A DNA stretch of 64,000 bases. It comes from Phymatolithon calcareum. Its lineage: Eukaryota > Rhodophyta > Florideophyceae > Hapalidiales. Numbering within the stretch: position 1 is the stretch's first letter; every line of letters begins with the position of its first letter. The stretch spans positions 2,294,001-2,358,000 of the forward strand of contig OZ345367.1 in NCBI GenBank assembly GCA_977006965.1. Direction: 5' to 3'. A program made the position numbers and the translations under genes. The notes under the pieces were generated by a model. It saw only the letters and a list, made by a program, of their open reading frames with translations. It had not been told where the DNA came from and made no database searches. Shown here in pieces: positions 9,695 through 20,859 of the stretch.

Positions 9695-12600
9695 CTAGCC
9701 TCTTAATATCTCCTTAATCCGAGTTTCTCTCCCTGTGAGGGCTCGAGTGAGTCGTTCGCGTTCGTATTCTGTTTCTTGGTCCATCTTCATGCACCGTAGT
9801 GTGCGTTGGAGCACAACGAGCTCAACCACAGCTCCGTGTCCAAAGTACTTCGCTAAAACTGATTTTCTCCACAAAGGAGCTCTGTTGAATAGAAATCTCA
9901 GGCATCTCAACCGCGCCGTTCTGTCCCTTATACGTAACACTCCTGGTAGTTCATTCGACTTGTCGACCGGGATTTTAACTGTCCGTCCCTCTTCTTCCAA
10001 CGTCCATATTTTTGCAGCTTCCCGTATGCGTTCTCTTTTTGATACCGTACCTTCTTCTGCTTGTTTTAGAGCTTCTTTGAGGTGCTTCTCTTCTCTAAGA
10101 TGTCCAATATCCTTTGACACATCTTCCAGGTCTTCTTCTCTTCCTTGGTATTCTTCTGCGAGCTCAAGGTACTTCTTCCGTCTTACCAGGCTTAAGGCGA
10201 ACCTTTCAGCCTGGTGCGCTCTCCTCATCTGTGGGCTGGCGAGTCGGCAGAGCACTCGCATCCGCTCCCTTCGATGTTCGGCATATTTTCCGAAAACATA
10301 CCTGAAGAAAAGACCTTCTGCTGCTTCGATTGCCGATAACAGACGTTTGGTGATCGGGGTCAGATGAATGGCATACTCCCATTTGGGGAGAATCAATGAT
10401 TTAAAAATCCTGATGCAAGTGGCTGGCTGGAATCCTCTGACGTTCACGCCTATTTGGCGGAGTTTGCGTATACATCCCACCGCATTTCGAACTCTTGCAA
10501 TTGCTGTATCGTCCGTGACTCCGTTGTTGTTCATACTGATCCCCAGGTATGAAAGTCTCCAGGCCTGGTGCAGCTCTCTTCCTGCAAGGAAATTTTTTTT
10601 CTTTGGGAGGCCTTTGTACTTAAGCACCTCACTCTTTCCTGGCTTTGTGTTCCAGTTCATGGAGTTCTCGCCTGCCCACTTCGTGGCTATGTCCAATAGT
10701 TTTTGCAACCATTTTGCATTCTTAGCCTGAAGAAGAACATCATCAGCAAATAATTGCGCTGGACGTTCAGACACGGTTCTTGGTATTTGGGCGGCGGCTT
10801 CGGCGAACGTATCCATGAATATATTGTATAGGCATGGACTGAGGGGGGACCCTTGGTGAACACCTCTGTCGATAATGTACCACGTTTTTGTTTCGTCTCC
10901 TGCCGACGTGATCCACGACGGTTTCAACAGGTAAGATACCATCCTTGTGATGTATGCCGGTAGCTTGCTCATCAGTCGTTCAAGGAGGATATCCCTGGGG
11001 ACGCTGTCATAAGCTGCAGATAAGTCGAGTACAGCAACGTACGGGTGGCCATTTTGTATAGTACTTTTTGCGCGAAGTATCGCCAGATACGTGCTCTTGT
11101 CCCTCCAAAAACCGGTTTGTGCACTATTGAAGCGGTAATGAACCCTTATGTATGAGTCCAGGGCAGAGTCGATAATCTTCCTGACCTGACTCAGAAGAGA
11201 TATTGGCCTATAGTTTGCCGCAATGTGCGCTGGACCTTTCTTGTAGAGGGGAATAAGTGTTGCTTGTCGCCATTGTTGTGGAAGGCACATAAGTCGCCCA
11301 CATGCCTCCCAAAAAGCCAGTATAATGCTGAAAGAGACATCCTTGTTTGCTTGCAGCATCTCAACGGCTATCCGGTCTGGGCCAACTGCTTTCCCTCTTG
11401 CCGCCCTATTCAATGCTCTTCGAAGATGTCTTCTCATTGCTCTGTTAACTGTGAACCTCTCAAGATTCACGTTCCAGTCCTTCTCGGCTTTGCACACACT
11501 CGATATGTACGCGGAAAACTTGCTCGGGTGCACTGGGGCTCCTAAAGCCCGGTTCTTACCAGTTCTTCGCTCTTTGGTTTTCATGACCTTGCTCGCGACG
11601 TTTGCAGCCTCGCTGGGGCCCATCTTCTCGATTCCCTCTAGAAATGACTCAAATTGATCCTCCTTCGATTTCCATACCTTTTTCTTGATCAACGCTTTGA
11701 CATTTTTAAGCTCTACCCTGTCAGCTTGTAGACCCGTCCTTTTAACCCTTTTGTATAGCCGTGTTCGTTTCTTGGCTAATTGATCGAGCACTCTATTCCA
11801 GAAAGTCTTATATCGTCCCGACCTGGGCTTATTGGATGTCCAGGGCTTTGCTATCTTAGCACAGAGAACATCGTTCCATGCATTGATTTCGTCTTCCTTG
11901 TTACAAGCGCGCAGTCGTTCTATCATATCTGGGGCCCATGTTGATATTTCCGAACTGGCTTTCGCCGCTCGTTCTGGACACTTCCTTGCTGCTCTGGATA
12001 CAAACTTTTCTCTCTGCTCCGCAACGATTTTGTGGTTCAGGAATCGCATTCTTACCGGTAAGTGCTCGGTATTTCCTTCCCACAATCCATTTTGAACATA
12101 TGGGAGCTCCGATTCCGCTGCCTTCGTCAGAAAGATGTCGATATTGCTCCTCCCTTGTTTTGTCACGAATGTTGGGCTACTCGCTGTCCTTATTCTCCAA
12201 TTGTACTTAGCTGCCCAGGACACAATTTTGGTCCCCCTCCAGTTGCTCTTGTGGTCCCAAAGTCTATGTCTCGCATTCAGATCTCCCATAATGACAGCTT
12301 TTCCACGGCAGTATTTGTGTAGACAGGTTAGGCATTTCTCGTACTCTTCTTGTCTTGCTAGTGGTGAGATGTACACCACAGCCATGGTAACGTTAGCCAC
12401 ATTTGCCACAACAGCTTGGTACGCCTTCGTCGCTGTCTTGAAGAGGACTCTTGTTGGTGTTCCTGGTCTGGATATGAGTGCCACTCCTCCACGAGGTTTC
12501 TCCCTGCCTTCCTGGGGTCTCGTTGCACAAATCTGGTCTTAACTGACCCTTATTGCAATGTCTTCTCTCTGGAACGTCTCTGTGAGCCCCAAAACTTGGA

Positions 12601-12697
12601 TATTGTTCTGTTCCATTAGCTTCTCGATCATCACTGGAGTTTCCGATGATCCACCCACATTAAAGGTACACAATTCGATGCGATTACCGAAGATCAT
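9695..12697 (-). pseudogene. LINE ORF2: APE endonuclease and reverse transcriptase, one in-frame stop
   Basis: 1000 sense and stop codons from ATG 12697, open except for a TAA at 12539-12541. N-terminal APE-type nuclease motifs are FNVGG, GDLNARH, SNIDIFLTK and TEHLPV. The RT domain has KAVGPDRI, NYRPISLLS, the SAAYDSVPR region, HQGSPLSPCLYNI and FADD as the catalytic box (usual form YADD). A thumb region follows, with no RNase H. The start overlaps the ORF1 stop as ATGA, a layout associated with termination-reinitiation. Apart from the one nonsense codon it looks recently active. Confidence 0.9.
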
Positions 12698-14751
12698 TGA
12701 TCGATTTTTCCTTCAGCTTCCAAGTGCGATGCTGGTGTGGATTTTTCTCCATTTTCCAAGCGATTTTCTTCGACTTGGCTAGGTTCTTGCGTCTCCTCAT
12801 CCGTTGTTTGGTTGTTCTCCTCTTCTCTGGGTCGCTGTGTCGTCTCTACGGCTTCCGAACTTGCGCGAGCTTTGCCTTGCATTGTCCCCTGTTCACCAGC
12901 TTCTGCGCGATTGCTGTGTTGTGTCGACGACTCATTCGTGTGTTCTTCAGGGTTCGTGCTAAACTGGGCGCTCGAATTGCAGGCTGATATGCTCTGCATA
13001 CTTTGATTGTACATTGGTCCATTCTGGGCGGCTGGCAAAATGTCGCTGAGTTCCGGATTTGCTCGCTGATCTTCTCCGGCATGTCCGTACTGGGACATGA
13101 CATTATTCATATCGGCCTCCTCGAAGAACTTGATATCGTCTTCTGCCTTCCTTTGGTTGGTTCTGTACCATTGCCTCGTGTGGTAGTAGTCCGCCGAACC
13201 AGCACAGCGTTTCATGCGCTTCGTTATCGCCCATAAGTTCCTTAACGCCCGCTCTTTTTCAGTAAGGATTTTCGACCTGGACACAGAGTCATCGAAGATA
13301 TTTTAGTTTCGATCTTGCCGAAGACCTGCTGATTTCATAGTAGCGATATTTCTGTCCACAAATGACTCGCCAGATAGGATTTCGAGCCTGAATCTGCCAA
13401 TAAATGAAAGACCTAGAATTGCTCCTCTCGGTAGTACTTTCATGACCTCGTGGTATAGCTCCACCTCATCCATCTTCTCGAGGCCTGCGAAGTACAGGGG
13501 AATAATTCTGGAGCGATCCCGCGTTGTTGTGTGTGCACGAAGCACGGTTCTGAGGTTTGCAATAGCATTGCGACTGTGCTGGGGCAAATTCTCAGGTGAA
13601 GGACAGAAACGCGCTCTTGCTGCTGCATAGGACTGGAATCGGCCCACGCGTGGCACTGGTGTTGCATCATCAGCGTCATTACTCAGTCTGTGTGTTTGGT
13701 ATGGTCGTCCAGGCCTCACATCGCGGCGATTTTCGTCGTGTGTGATGATGTTGTTCCTCCTTGCCGTCTGTTCGACTTCTTTCCTTCCTTCTGGACGACG
13801 GAATGTCTGGTCGACAATTACGGGCTCATCTGTTGGAACATAATGGTCCTCTCTGGCATCCATTGCTCGCTCTGACTCGTTAGTTCTCCTCATTGTACGT
13901 ACTTGTGATTCAACAACCGTCACTCTCTCGCATATTTCAGTGAGAGTAGCCATCATTGCATCGATTTTCTGGCCTATGTTGCCAGGAATTGTGGCCGTTG
14001 CCTATACCGGGCTTGAGACACTATGGCGCTCCATAGTAATTTCGGCAATCTCGATCTCGATAGTCACAACCTTTCCTTGGGTGCGAGAGTTGCAGGCCTT
14101 GCATAGCGTGGATATTACTTCGCCTGTGGTAGGTGTTCCTTGCAGAATAAGCTCGCCTCTCACATAGCAATTGTTACATCGCACTTTGTTTCGTATTCTC
14201 AAGAATCGTTCTTTGATTTCGATACCATGAACGGCTCTTCCTTCGTTTTCTTCTTCTTCGTTGCCGGACTCGTTTTCTTCGCTAGTTACTCTCTCTTTCT
14301 CAAGTCCGCTTTGTTCGATTTCTCTGTTTTCGTCCGTCATGATGTTTGTAGCTTGGGCGGCAATCTGCTCGGCTCTCCGGAGAGCAGCCTTGGCGTACCG
14401 CGCAATGTCACGTGCTTCTCGTAAGTCTTCATCCGTATCGCTGTTTAGTGTGACGCTTTCCGCACTCGATTGCGTGTTTGAGCTTGAATTTTTCGACTCC
14501 GAGTCGACAGTGAAGCGTTCAGCTTTCTTGCGGGAACGCAGACGGGTCACGATTGGTGACTGAGAGACCGTTCGTCTCGTCATTTTGTTTGCTCGTCTTC
14601 TTTCTTCTGCGATATGGCCTTGTTTCAAAGACTTGCCGTTCTTTGAAACCCTTTTTGTCCCCGACGGAATTTTCTTCCTTGTCGATGCCGATTTCTTTCG
14701 CTGGACGTGCCAAGGCTCCCGATTCGCATCGGGGGGCTCAGAGGGGCCCAT
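12694..14751 (-). pseudogene. LINE ORF1, gag-like, two in-frame stops
   Basis: One frame of 686 codons from ATG 14751 to TGA 12694-12696, interrupted by TAG at 14002-14004 and TAA at 13303-13305 without any frameshift. The N-terminus is strongly basic (RRRANKMTRR). An acidic stretch and a CNNC...CKAC zinc-ribbon-like cysteine pair follow near the end of the first block. The C-terminal third is hydrophilic. ORF1 proteins of LINEs bind the element RNA; this role is inferred from position and composition. Confidence 0.75.
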
Positions 14752-14890
14752 ATCTCCCCATAATTACCGCTTTGTCGCGTTATCTTCTGCTCTTGCAGTT
14801 AGTGATGGTCAGTGAAAGCAGGGTATGTTCGTTTTGGATTGTAAACAGGATGCACTTTTCTCCTGTAAAAGGCAGACACAGCGTGTATCA

Positions 14891-15282
14891 CGTCGCTGTC
14901 ATTCTGGCATGCACTTCATTATCCGTGCTCCTAAATGGTGACACATTTTTTAAAGATACAATTAGGGGAAGGTGGAGAATCCTCCCGTTTGCGATTCGGA
15001 CAATGTCCGATCTTTTAAGTGCATTCTTGTTATACAAGGAGGTTTGGAATAGGTTAAAGGCCATGTCCGCTAGGATGCGCAAAATGCCAAGATCGAGTGC
15101 ATGGAGCCTGTCGTAAGGAATGGAATCATATAGATGATATGGAGTTGTTCCAAGCCCATACATAGCGGCTAGTGCTGGAGGCAGCTCCATAGCACTAGTT
15201 TTTCTGAGGAACGATTGCATCTCATTATACGCGGGCCTGAATACTCCTGTAAAGATGTTTCTCTCGATCGAGCTACGACGAG
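14891..15282 (-). pseudogene. CMC-like transposase, exon 2 (catalytic region)
   Basis: Carries YDRLHALDLGILR, the 'D.LH..DLG' signature of CMC (CACTA/EnSpm, Plavaka-like) transposases. It follows a 77-bp GT-AG intron (15283-15359), which restores the frame with the upstream exon. It runs into the LINE, with its last codons forming the TSD. Confidence 0.75.
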
Positions 15283-15359
15283 CTGCCGCCATACAGTTTT
15301 GCGGACTTTCAGAGCAGTAATTGATAGAGACGTTAAGATTTGAGTTTCAAAAACATTAC

Positions 15360-16551
15360 TGTCAACCAGAACGTCTTCCTCAGACTCTTCATCACTGCTT
15401 TGACTATCGCTAGCATTGGCCACCTTTGTTGGCGCGAAAAACAGAGAGCAGTCCATAGAACTTCCACTTGATTTGAACGGCCGCTCTTGTTTCTGATCGG
15501 AAACAATGCTGTTGAGACGAAGAAAAATGAGATTCATTACTCTTCCAATGTAGATACCCTCTTTGGAAACGACCATTATTTCTTTCAGTAGAACAAAAAT
15601 AAAGCGCTGGAAAAGCACTGCGCGTTCTTCTGAAATTTTCGCCTTGGAAAGAGGTACATCTGTTTCGAAAGTGGGAGTAATCCCAATCTCATGCCATTTC
15701 GTACTGCGCCCTTTAACGTTCACAAGGCGTAGTCGCATATTGTTTGCACTTTGTGCGCTTGATTTTGCCAAGGCAGTACTATCAGCATAAATGTCGAAAG
15801 CTATAAGATGAGTGCCAGTACTTATGCTGCTGGCATAGGCTTTTATTGAGTTGGAGTTTAAAGGAGTTGAAAATATACGCTCACCGCTTATGAACGAATC
15901 TTCGTAGCCCGCGATTGAATGTACACCACCGGCCATGTCAATTTCCTTTCGAATCAAATCTGGAACCGATAGAAAAACTCCTGTTGTGTTCGTCCCGCAT
16001 GATGTTTGAATTCTAGCAATCTGCCAATCTCGGCTTGAGACATACTTCCGTCGCACAGATGTTACATAGTCGACAAATGTGATATTAGTTGGAAACTGTG
16101 CCCCAAATACACTGTTACATGCGAAATCGACTACGCCTCCCAATCTGATGTACAGCTCATAGTGCGCACCGATTTCGTTTTGTGTGTACATTCGCGAGCA
16201 ACAGAAATCCAGAAGTATTTTTGCGTGTGGGGAAAGCTTCTGTAGAGGAGGATTTAGCGCAACAGCGCTCTCAACAACTGGTAATGAAGTGTCTCCGAAA
16301 TTGTTGTAAAACTGATACATTTCATCAGAGATATTCGTTGAAGGAAGAAGGCCGTCATAATTCGGTGAGCTATCGTCGACTGGGGGCATATCAGAATCAC
16401 TGCTTGGTTGGGAAAATGGAGAAGCCGAGCTTCTAGACTGTGCTGAAACGTCGGGATCATTAGATCCTTGGCCACTATGCCTCAACGCGACGTGTCATCC
16501 AAGTTGCAGTGTGCTGGGAAACTGTTCTGCACAGTATGTACACTGCTCCAT
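15360..16551 (-). pseudogene. CMC-like transposase, exon 1 with N-terminal C2H2 finger
   Basis: From ATG 16551 the frame encodes a C2H2 finger of the form CTYC-x12-HVALRH. A TGA at 16495-16497 sits just before the first His, probably from CGA (Arg). A Ser-rich linker follows, then IAFDIYADST, which looks like the first catalytic Asp region of CMC transposases, then a Ser/Glu acidic stretch. The exon ends at donor A/GTAATG (15360/15359). The gene is near-intact: one nonsense codon, one intact intron and the LINE insertion. 16552-16815 upstream should hold its promoter and the right TIR, neither of which I can define. Confidence 0.7.
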
Positions 16552-16815
16552 TGTGCGACCAGGTTTGGCTGATAAGTCGCCACTGCCGAGGGCACCAAAA
16601 TCAGCCGGTATAATATGCAACTAACGAATTCCGCTCGCGTACATGTATGCGGTGATAGAAATAGCTGGAGGGAGGGAGTACAGAGGGCAAAAAAGTGCAC
16701 TTATAAAATACAGTCTCAGAAGTGTGAGCAAAAATTAACAGTTTTGTTGCATATACTGTCCATAGCAAACTAGGTTCGCACAAGTGTTGTCTGTAACTCT
16801 GGAAACTTGGGGCGT

Positions 16816-17033
16816 GACTCTGGCGATTTCAACGGTGGACTGCAGGAAACACTTCAGCCATTCACAAGGCGTATAATGTTTTTTCATACAGATTTCTTGT
16901 GACAAGCTCCAACTCGGAACGCGAACGGCACGCTCCATCATCAGCACAAATCGACAAGCGCCGTTGGAGATCGGTTGGAGCTGGTGGTGCGCTCCTTTGG
17001 CGAGGCAACTTTGTTCCAGATGATGATCTACAC
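16816..17033 (+). pseudogene. ORF split by Ty3 insertion, 5' part (unidentified)
   Basis: An open frame without ATG runs up to the Ty3 element and resumes in the same frame at 26548 once one TSD copy is discounted. It contains RRWRSVGAGGALLWRGNF and an acidic DDDLH at the junction. No family recognised. A TTTTTTCATACAG acceptor-like site occurs near 16892, so part may be intronic. Confidence 0.4.
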
Positions 17034-17491
17034 TGTAAGGGAATAGTACTAAAACATGTTATGGCCTCCTTATTCTTCCTAGCCTTCAGTACTTTTATAC
17101 TCTTGTACTTTTATGCCATTATGTATTTCTATGTTCTAGCTCTGTTATATTAGTCCTTATACCTAGTAGGCATCATGTAAGGTGTAATTATAGATGTGAT
17201 GGCAACTTAGTCTTGACATCTAGCACCTTTTTCCATAATGGCAAGTATCTAGAAAACCTATTTGCTATACTCTAGACTACTTCAGCAACTCTATATAAAC
17301 TCGGAAGCCGGCCCCGAAGCCGAGGCCGGCAACCGACTCAGAGCAAACCACCAGACCCTCAACGACCACCAGGACCAACGACTCCAACCTCGAACCCAAC
17401 CCTCACCCAAATCCAACCGTACATCACGTGTTACCTCTCGTGTCATACCACCACCAAAAATTATTAAGTAAGTACCATACACCGCCTTTCG
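17034..17491 (+). repeat. 5' LTR of Ty3/gypsy element
   Basis: Begins TGTAAGGG and ends CTTTCG (CA in the 3' copy). TATATAAA at 17290-17297 is the probable promoter. A consensus donor GTAAGT at 17468-17473 suggests that the leader is spliced. It is followed at 17492 by TTTGGTAGCACCGGCT, a PBS-like sequence whose TGGTAGCA matches the 3' end of eukaryotic initiator tRNA-Met. Confidence 0.92.
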
Positions 17492-17602
17492 TTTGGTAGC
17501 ACCGGCTAAAGCGCATCATATCCGTTCCACAATTGTAACGGTCAACGGTGCCCTGATTTCCGCGAGCCTTTGAGCTTATTAATTGGAAATTGGCGCATCG
17601 GT

Positions 17603-18192
17603 GACCTTACCTAAAAATAATAATATACAAATTATTTTTACCCAAATTGGGATTTTGCAGTGGATCTGATTTCAGGGCCGTCACGTATCGTGACTGTGAC
17701 GAAGCAGACCGTTCCACCACCTCCGATCGTGACCGACCCGGACAACTCTCTCTCTCCGATTTTATTGGGCGCCCGAAAATATCTCTCGACCTCCGCGTGA
17801 CTTCCACCTCAACATATCGAATTCCCCGCTCGGCCCCAGCACCTGCCCCGAAGGTCCCTGAGAAGAAAATCAAGAAAATTTCTGGCCGCAAGGCAAGAGC
17901 CGCGGACCAACGCGCGCGCCGTGCTGAGAGGCAGAAAGACCGCCGTATAATTCCGTTAAAAAGTATCCGCCGTCACTGCAAGCTTTGTGTTGTCACGTGT
18001 AACGTTCCCCGAAGCTTTGACGACCAAATTCAGTCGAAGAAGCATCGCCGCGACGTCACGCTACTGTATACTGACCTCAACTGTGTACAGTGTAAGCGTG
18101 ACTTTGAGTCACAGGACAACTTCAAGCGTCACCAAAAGAGTAAGGCCCACCTCTGCGTTATCGATAACATCAATAGTAATCAATATCAATAA
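17603..18192 (+). CDS. Zinc-finger ORF between 5' LTR and gag
   Basis: Open for about 195 codons with no ATG. Two C2H2/U1-type fingers lie at the C-terminus: HCKLCVV...HRRDV with a widened spacing, and NCVQCKRDF-x6-FKRHQKSKAH, a clean C-x2-C-x12-H-x5-H. Such JAZ/matrin-type fingers often bind double-stranded RNA. A basic segment (KKIKKISGRKARAADQRA) precedes them. Splicing LTR donor 17468 to acceptor 17660/17661 would fuse this frame to an open frame in the LTR, in phase, though that frame also lacks ATG. Ty3 elements normally go straight from PBS to gag, so this is an additional protein of unknown function. Confidence 0.6.
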
Positions 18193-18198
18193 ATCACC

Positions 18199-18705
18199 AT
18201 GCAGCTTGGTAGTGATAATTTTTCTCAAGCATCCAATCAACCTCTTCCGAGTCCCAACCTACAACAACTGATTGGTGAATCATACGCCCAATTAGAGTAT
18301 GCACAGAGAAAAATAACGAATTATCAGCCAGCCGTATGAGTGACCGCCAACCTAAAATCAACAAACCATCGTCGTATACTGGGAAAACACCTGTCGAAAG
18401 CTGGGCCTATCGCATGGACAACTATTTAATAGGTGTCAGTAACCCTAACGAGGCTTTAAAAATTGTCGTGAGCTTTCTAGACGGCCAAGCACACACTTGG
18501 TTTGTGACACTAAACCTGCATCGCAATCCAAAAATATCTTCGTGGAATGAGCTAAGGGAAGAAATGCTGAATCAAATTGAGCGTATGGAAGCAGATCAAG
18601 TCAGTCCAAGTCTACAATAATGACTTCCTCACAATCATCGGAGATATTCGTAACATTTCTATCGACGAAGTGATTGACCGGTACTCTCGAAGTTTAAAGG
18701 CGTAC
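18199..18705 (+). pseudogene. Ty3 gag, 5' part
   Basis: A short frame from ATG 18199 overlaps the next ATG as ATGA at 18336-18339; the true gag probably starts at 18199 and a frameshift separates the two. From 18336 the retrotransposon gag domain is clear (SYTGKTPVESWAYRMDNYL, AHTWFVTL). A further frameshift near 18605 precedes RYSRSLKAY, where the DNA transposon interrupts the gene. Confidence 0.8.
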
Positions 18706-18895
18706 GACCCCGTTACAGCATTAATATGGGAAAATAAATCCTGCAATCGCGACGGTTTCTCTAGGTATTATCTGCTTATCATATACAATTTGCAGTACTA
18801 CTCCACTCATTCTCGAACAAAAATTTTAGGAACATTTTCCTTTTCAATGGATTTGATTTATTCGCGACACATAATCATTGCTATCCGAAGCCCTG

Positions 18896-19655
18896 CTACG
18901 CGGAAGGTTCCGCAGCGTCCAAGGAAACGTCCGCAGTAACGCGCCGCTTCTTGGCTGCTCGTGAGGCCCGCTCTTTTCGGTTAAAGGAGTAGAAGAAACT
19001 TGTAATACGCTCTATGGTGGTAATGTAACGCGTATCCCAGCTCTGGGCTAAAAAGGCTCCTAATTCCTCCATAACTCGCGTCACAGGCGTCATAATACCT
19101 GTGGATTTGTCTCTCTGTTTAATGGCCGTCAGAGCCTTACGTACTTCCTCGGGTAGCTGCAGCGACGTCTCGGTTCCATTCTTCGCTCCCCAGTTGATTT
19201 TTCTGCGCAACAATGCTTCCTCCGACCAATTTTCTGCAGTCCACATTGTTGTTTTTTGCTGCGTGGTCGGCGAATCCACTTCCGCGGGCCGAATTGCCTC
19301 CAGCTATTGCTTTAAAGCTTCGATGACTACATTGTCAGCAGTTTTCCGGCCGTTGCATGCGGAAACGTGTCGGATGTGCGCATCGAAGCGGTGGAAGATT
19401 CTTTTGCATCTGTCAGATTGGTGAAATGATGTTTTGCGCACTTTGAGTTCGTCATCGGTCGCCGAATCAGAGCTTTCGGACATGACAGATGCTACTCCCG
19501 TACCAGCGTTGGCAGCAATGTCCTCATCGTTTGCTACATCACTCGACGGATGTTCAGCGTCCAATGTCTTGCGTAGATCATGCCTGCCGAGATTGGTACT
19601 TTTAAACTGACGTAGGACTACCCCACGGAACGCGCGATGGTCCGGGTTTTTTGCA
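18896..19655 (-). pseudogene. Transposase of the gag-inserted element, C-terminal part
   Basis: Encodes STNLGRHDLRKT and an acidic Ser-rich stretch, then an Arg/Lys-rich end (RKERASRAAKKRR). A TAG lies at 19304-19306 with the frame continuing beyond it. A frameshift near 19640 separates it from the catalytic block. No known domain apart from its position. Confidence 0.55.
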
Positions 19656-20859
19656 CTGTGATATATGCCAGCTTGGGACTCTTATGAAAAAAATATGCTA
19701 CTTTGCTCCTGCGCACAATCTCACCGCCAGTCTCCGCATCGAAGCGTGTGACACGACTGCCATTCGAGATGTATGGATTGATCAGGCCAGTATGCATTTG
19801 AACCAGGCACACAGCCGGATCTGACGAATCCTCCCGATTTTTCTCCCTAGCTTGAGTCCGCTCGGCAGCCAGTCTCAGTGCTGCCTGTTCCTCCGACAGA
19901 AATATCAGGTTGTGTATTTTGCGTGAGCCCGTGGACAGTTTGGTCGAAAAGCTCTCCACTTTTTTGTTCCATTCGTTAGACATGCGGTGTAGGATGGTGG
20001 TCGAAGCAGCAACACCGCCTTTGAACTGGAGTGCCTTAAAGAGCTCAAAGTGAGACCGAACATCTTTGTCGGCATTAACATAGGCACGAATGTTTCTGTG
20101 AAGGTAGGAGAAGTGTGTGTCAAGCATACCCCGGCCTCATTGTGCCTCATTGAAATGATACTGCGCGATGCGGATACCATGTCCACCGGACAGGAGCTGG
20201 TCGTTGAGGCGCACAATGAGTGGCACAGTGTTGCCGGCCGCAAACGTAGTGGCATTGTCGGACACAATAATTAGATCTTCAGCGTCGGGGATACCCTTTT
20301 TGATTTCATGTACGATGGCCTCTAGGTTTGCAGTTGTCGTGAGATTATCCTGATCGCCACCCATTTGAATGACATCGATAAAAGAGAGCTTAAATTGCGC
20401 CTTATTGGGATCCACATTTTCTTCCACATCGGGAATCATGACCATTGAGCCAAGGAGAACAATACCTGCTTCGGCGTAACCAGCACGCTGATTTTCACGG
20501 TACTGCATTGGCAAAACCTTCTGCTTGTGGTCTAGGCCAACAATGAGGCGAGTACGGTTTCCTGCGCAGTGCTCTTCCCAGACTTCCTTCATCAACTCAC
20601 GTAAACGAGCATCCTGCCATTTACCCCGGGATACGTGGCGGACAAACTTAAATATTAGGTTTTGGATGCGTCTAGATGCGGCCTTCATTGTGATCAACTC
20701 GGCCACCACATCGCCTGGGCACCTTGGTATCATTTCGTCTACGATGCGCCCAACCTCATCTGCGAGCATGTCTGTAGATGCACAGAGCTTGCAATCATAC
20801 ACATGTTCGTGCTGACATCCGGCGCCGAGCGCAGTGCATACCATAAGGACAACCATCAA
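19618..20859 (-). pseudogene. DDE transposase catalytic block
   Basis: Contains a zinc-binding-like CQHEHVYDCKLC, then candidate catalytic segments LIVGLDHKQKVLP (D), LIIVSDNATTF (D) and YHFNEAQ (E). The frame continues in phase through TGA 20137-20139, probably from CGA, into GRGMLDTHFSYL. This D, D and E-then-GRG arrangement underlies the DDE call. A frameshift near 20820 separates it from the N-terminal block. Confidence 0.6.

Larger units (their letters stand above)
9588..14907 (-). mobile_element. Two-ORF LINE with 17-bp TSD
   Basis: The 5286-bp insert (9605-14890) is bounded by an exact 17-bp repeat, CGTCGCTGTCATTCTGG, at 9588-9604 and 14891-14907. The element reads on the minus strand, with ORF1 and then ORF2, and its 3' end shows no poly(A). 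It interrupts the CMC transposase. A truncated relative lies at 29431-30502 and shares the 3'-terminal sequence. A two-ORF LINE with an APE endonuclease and no RNase H fits the Jockey/CR1/I range; the clade is not resolved. Confidence 0.93.

Noticed and set aside
9735-12542. Plus-strand ORFs up to 210 codons across the LINE
   Set aside because: They mirror ORF2 on the opposite strand; RT and APE motifs fix the real strand.
13303-14004. Programmed stop-codon readthrough in LINE ORF1
   Set aside because: A single copy cannot separate readthrough from decay, and neither stop has a recognisable readthrough context.
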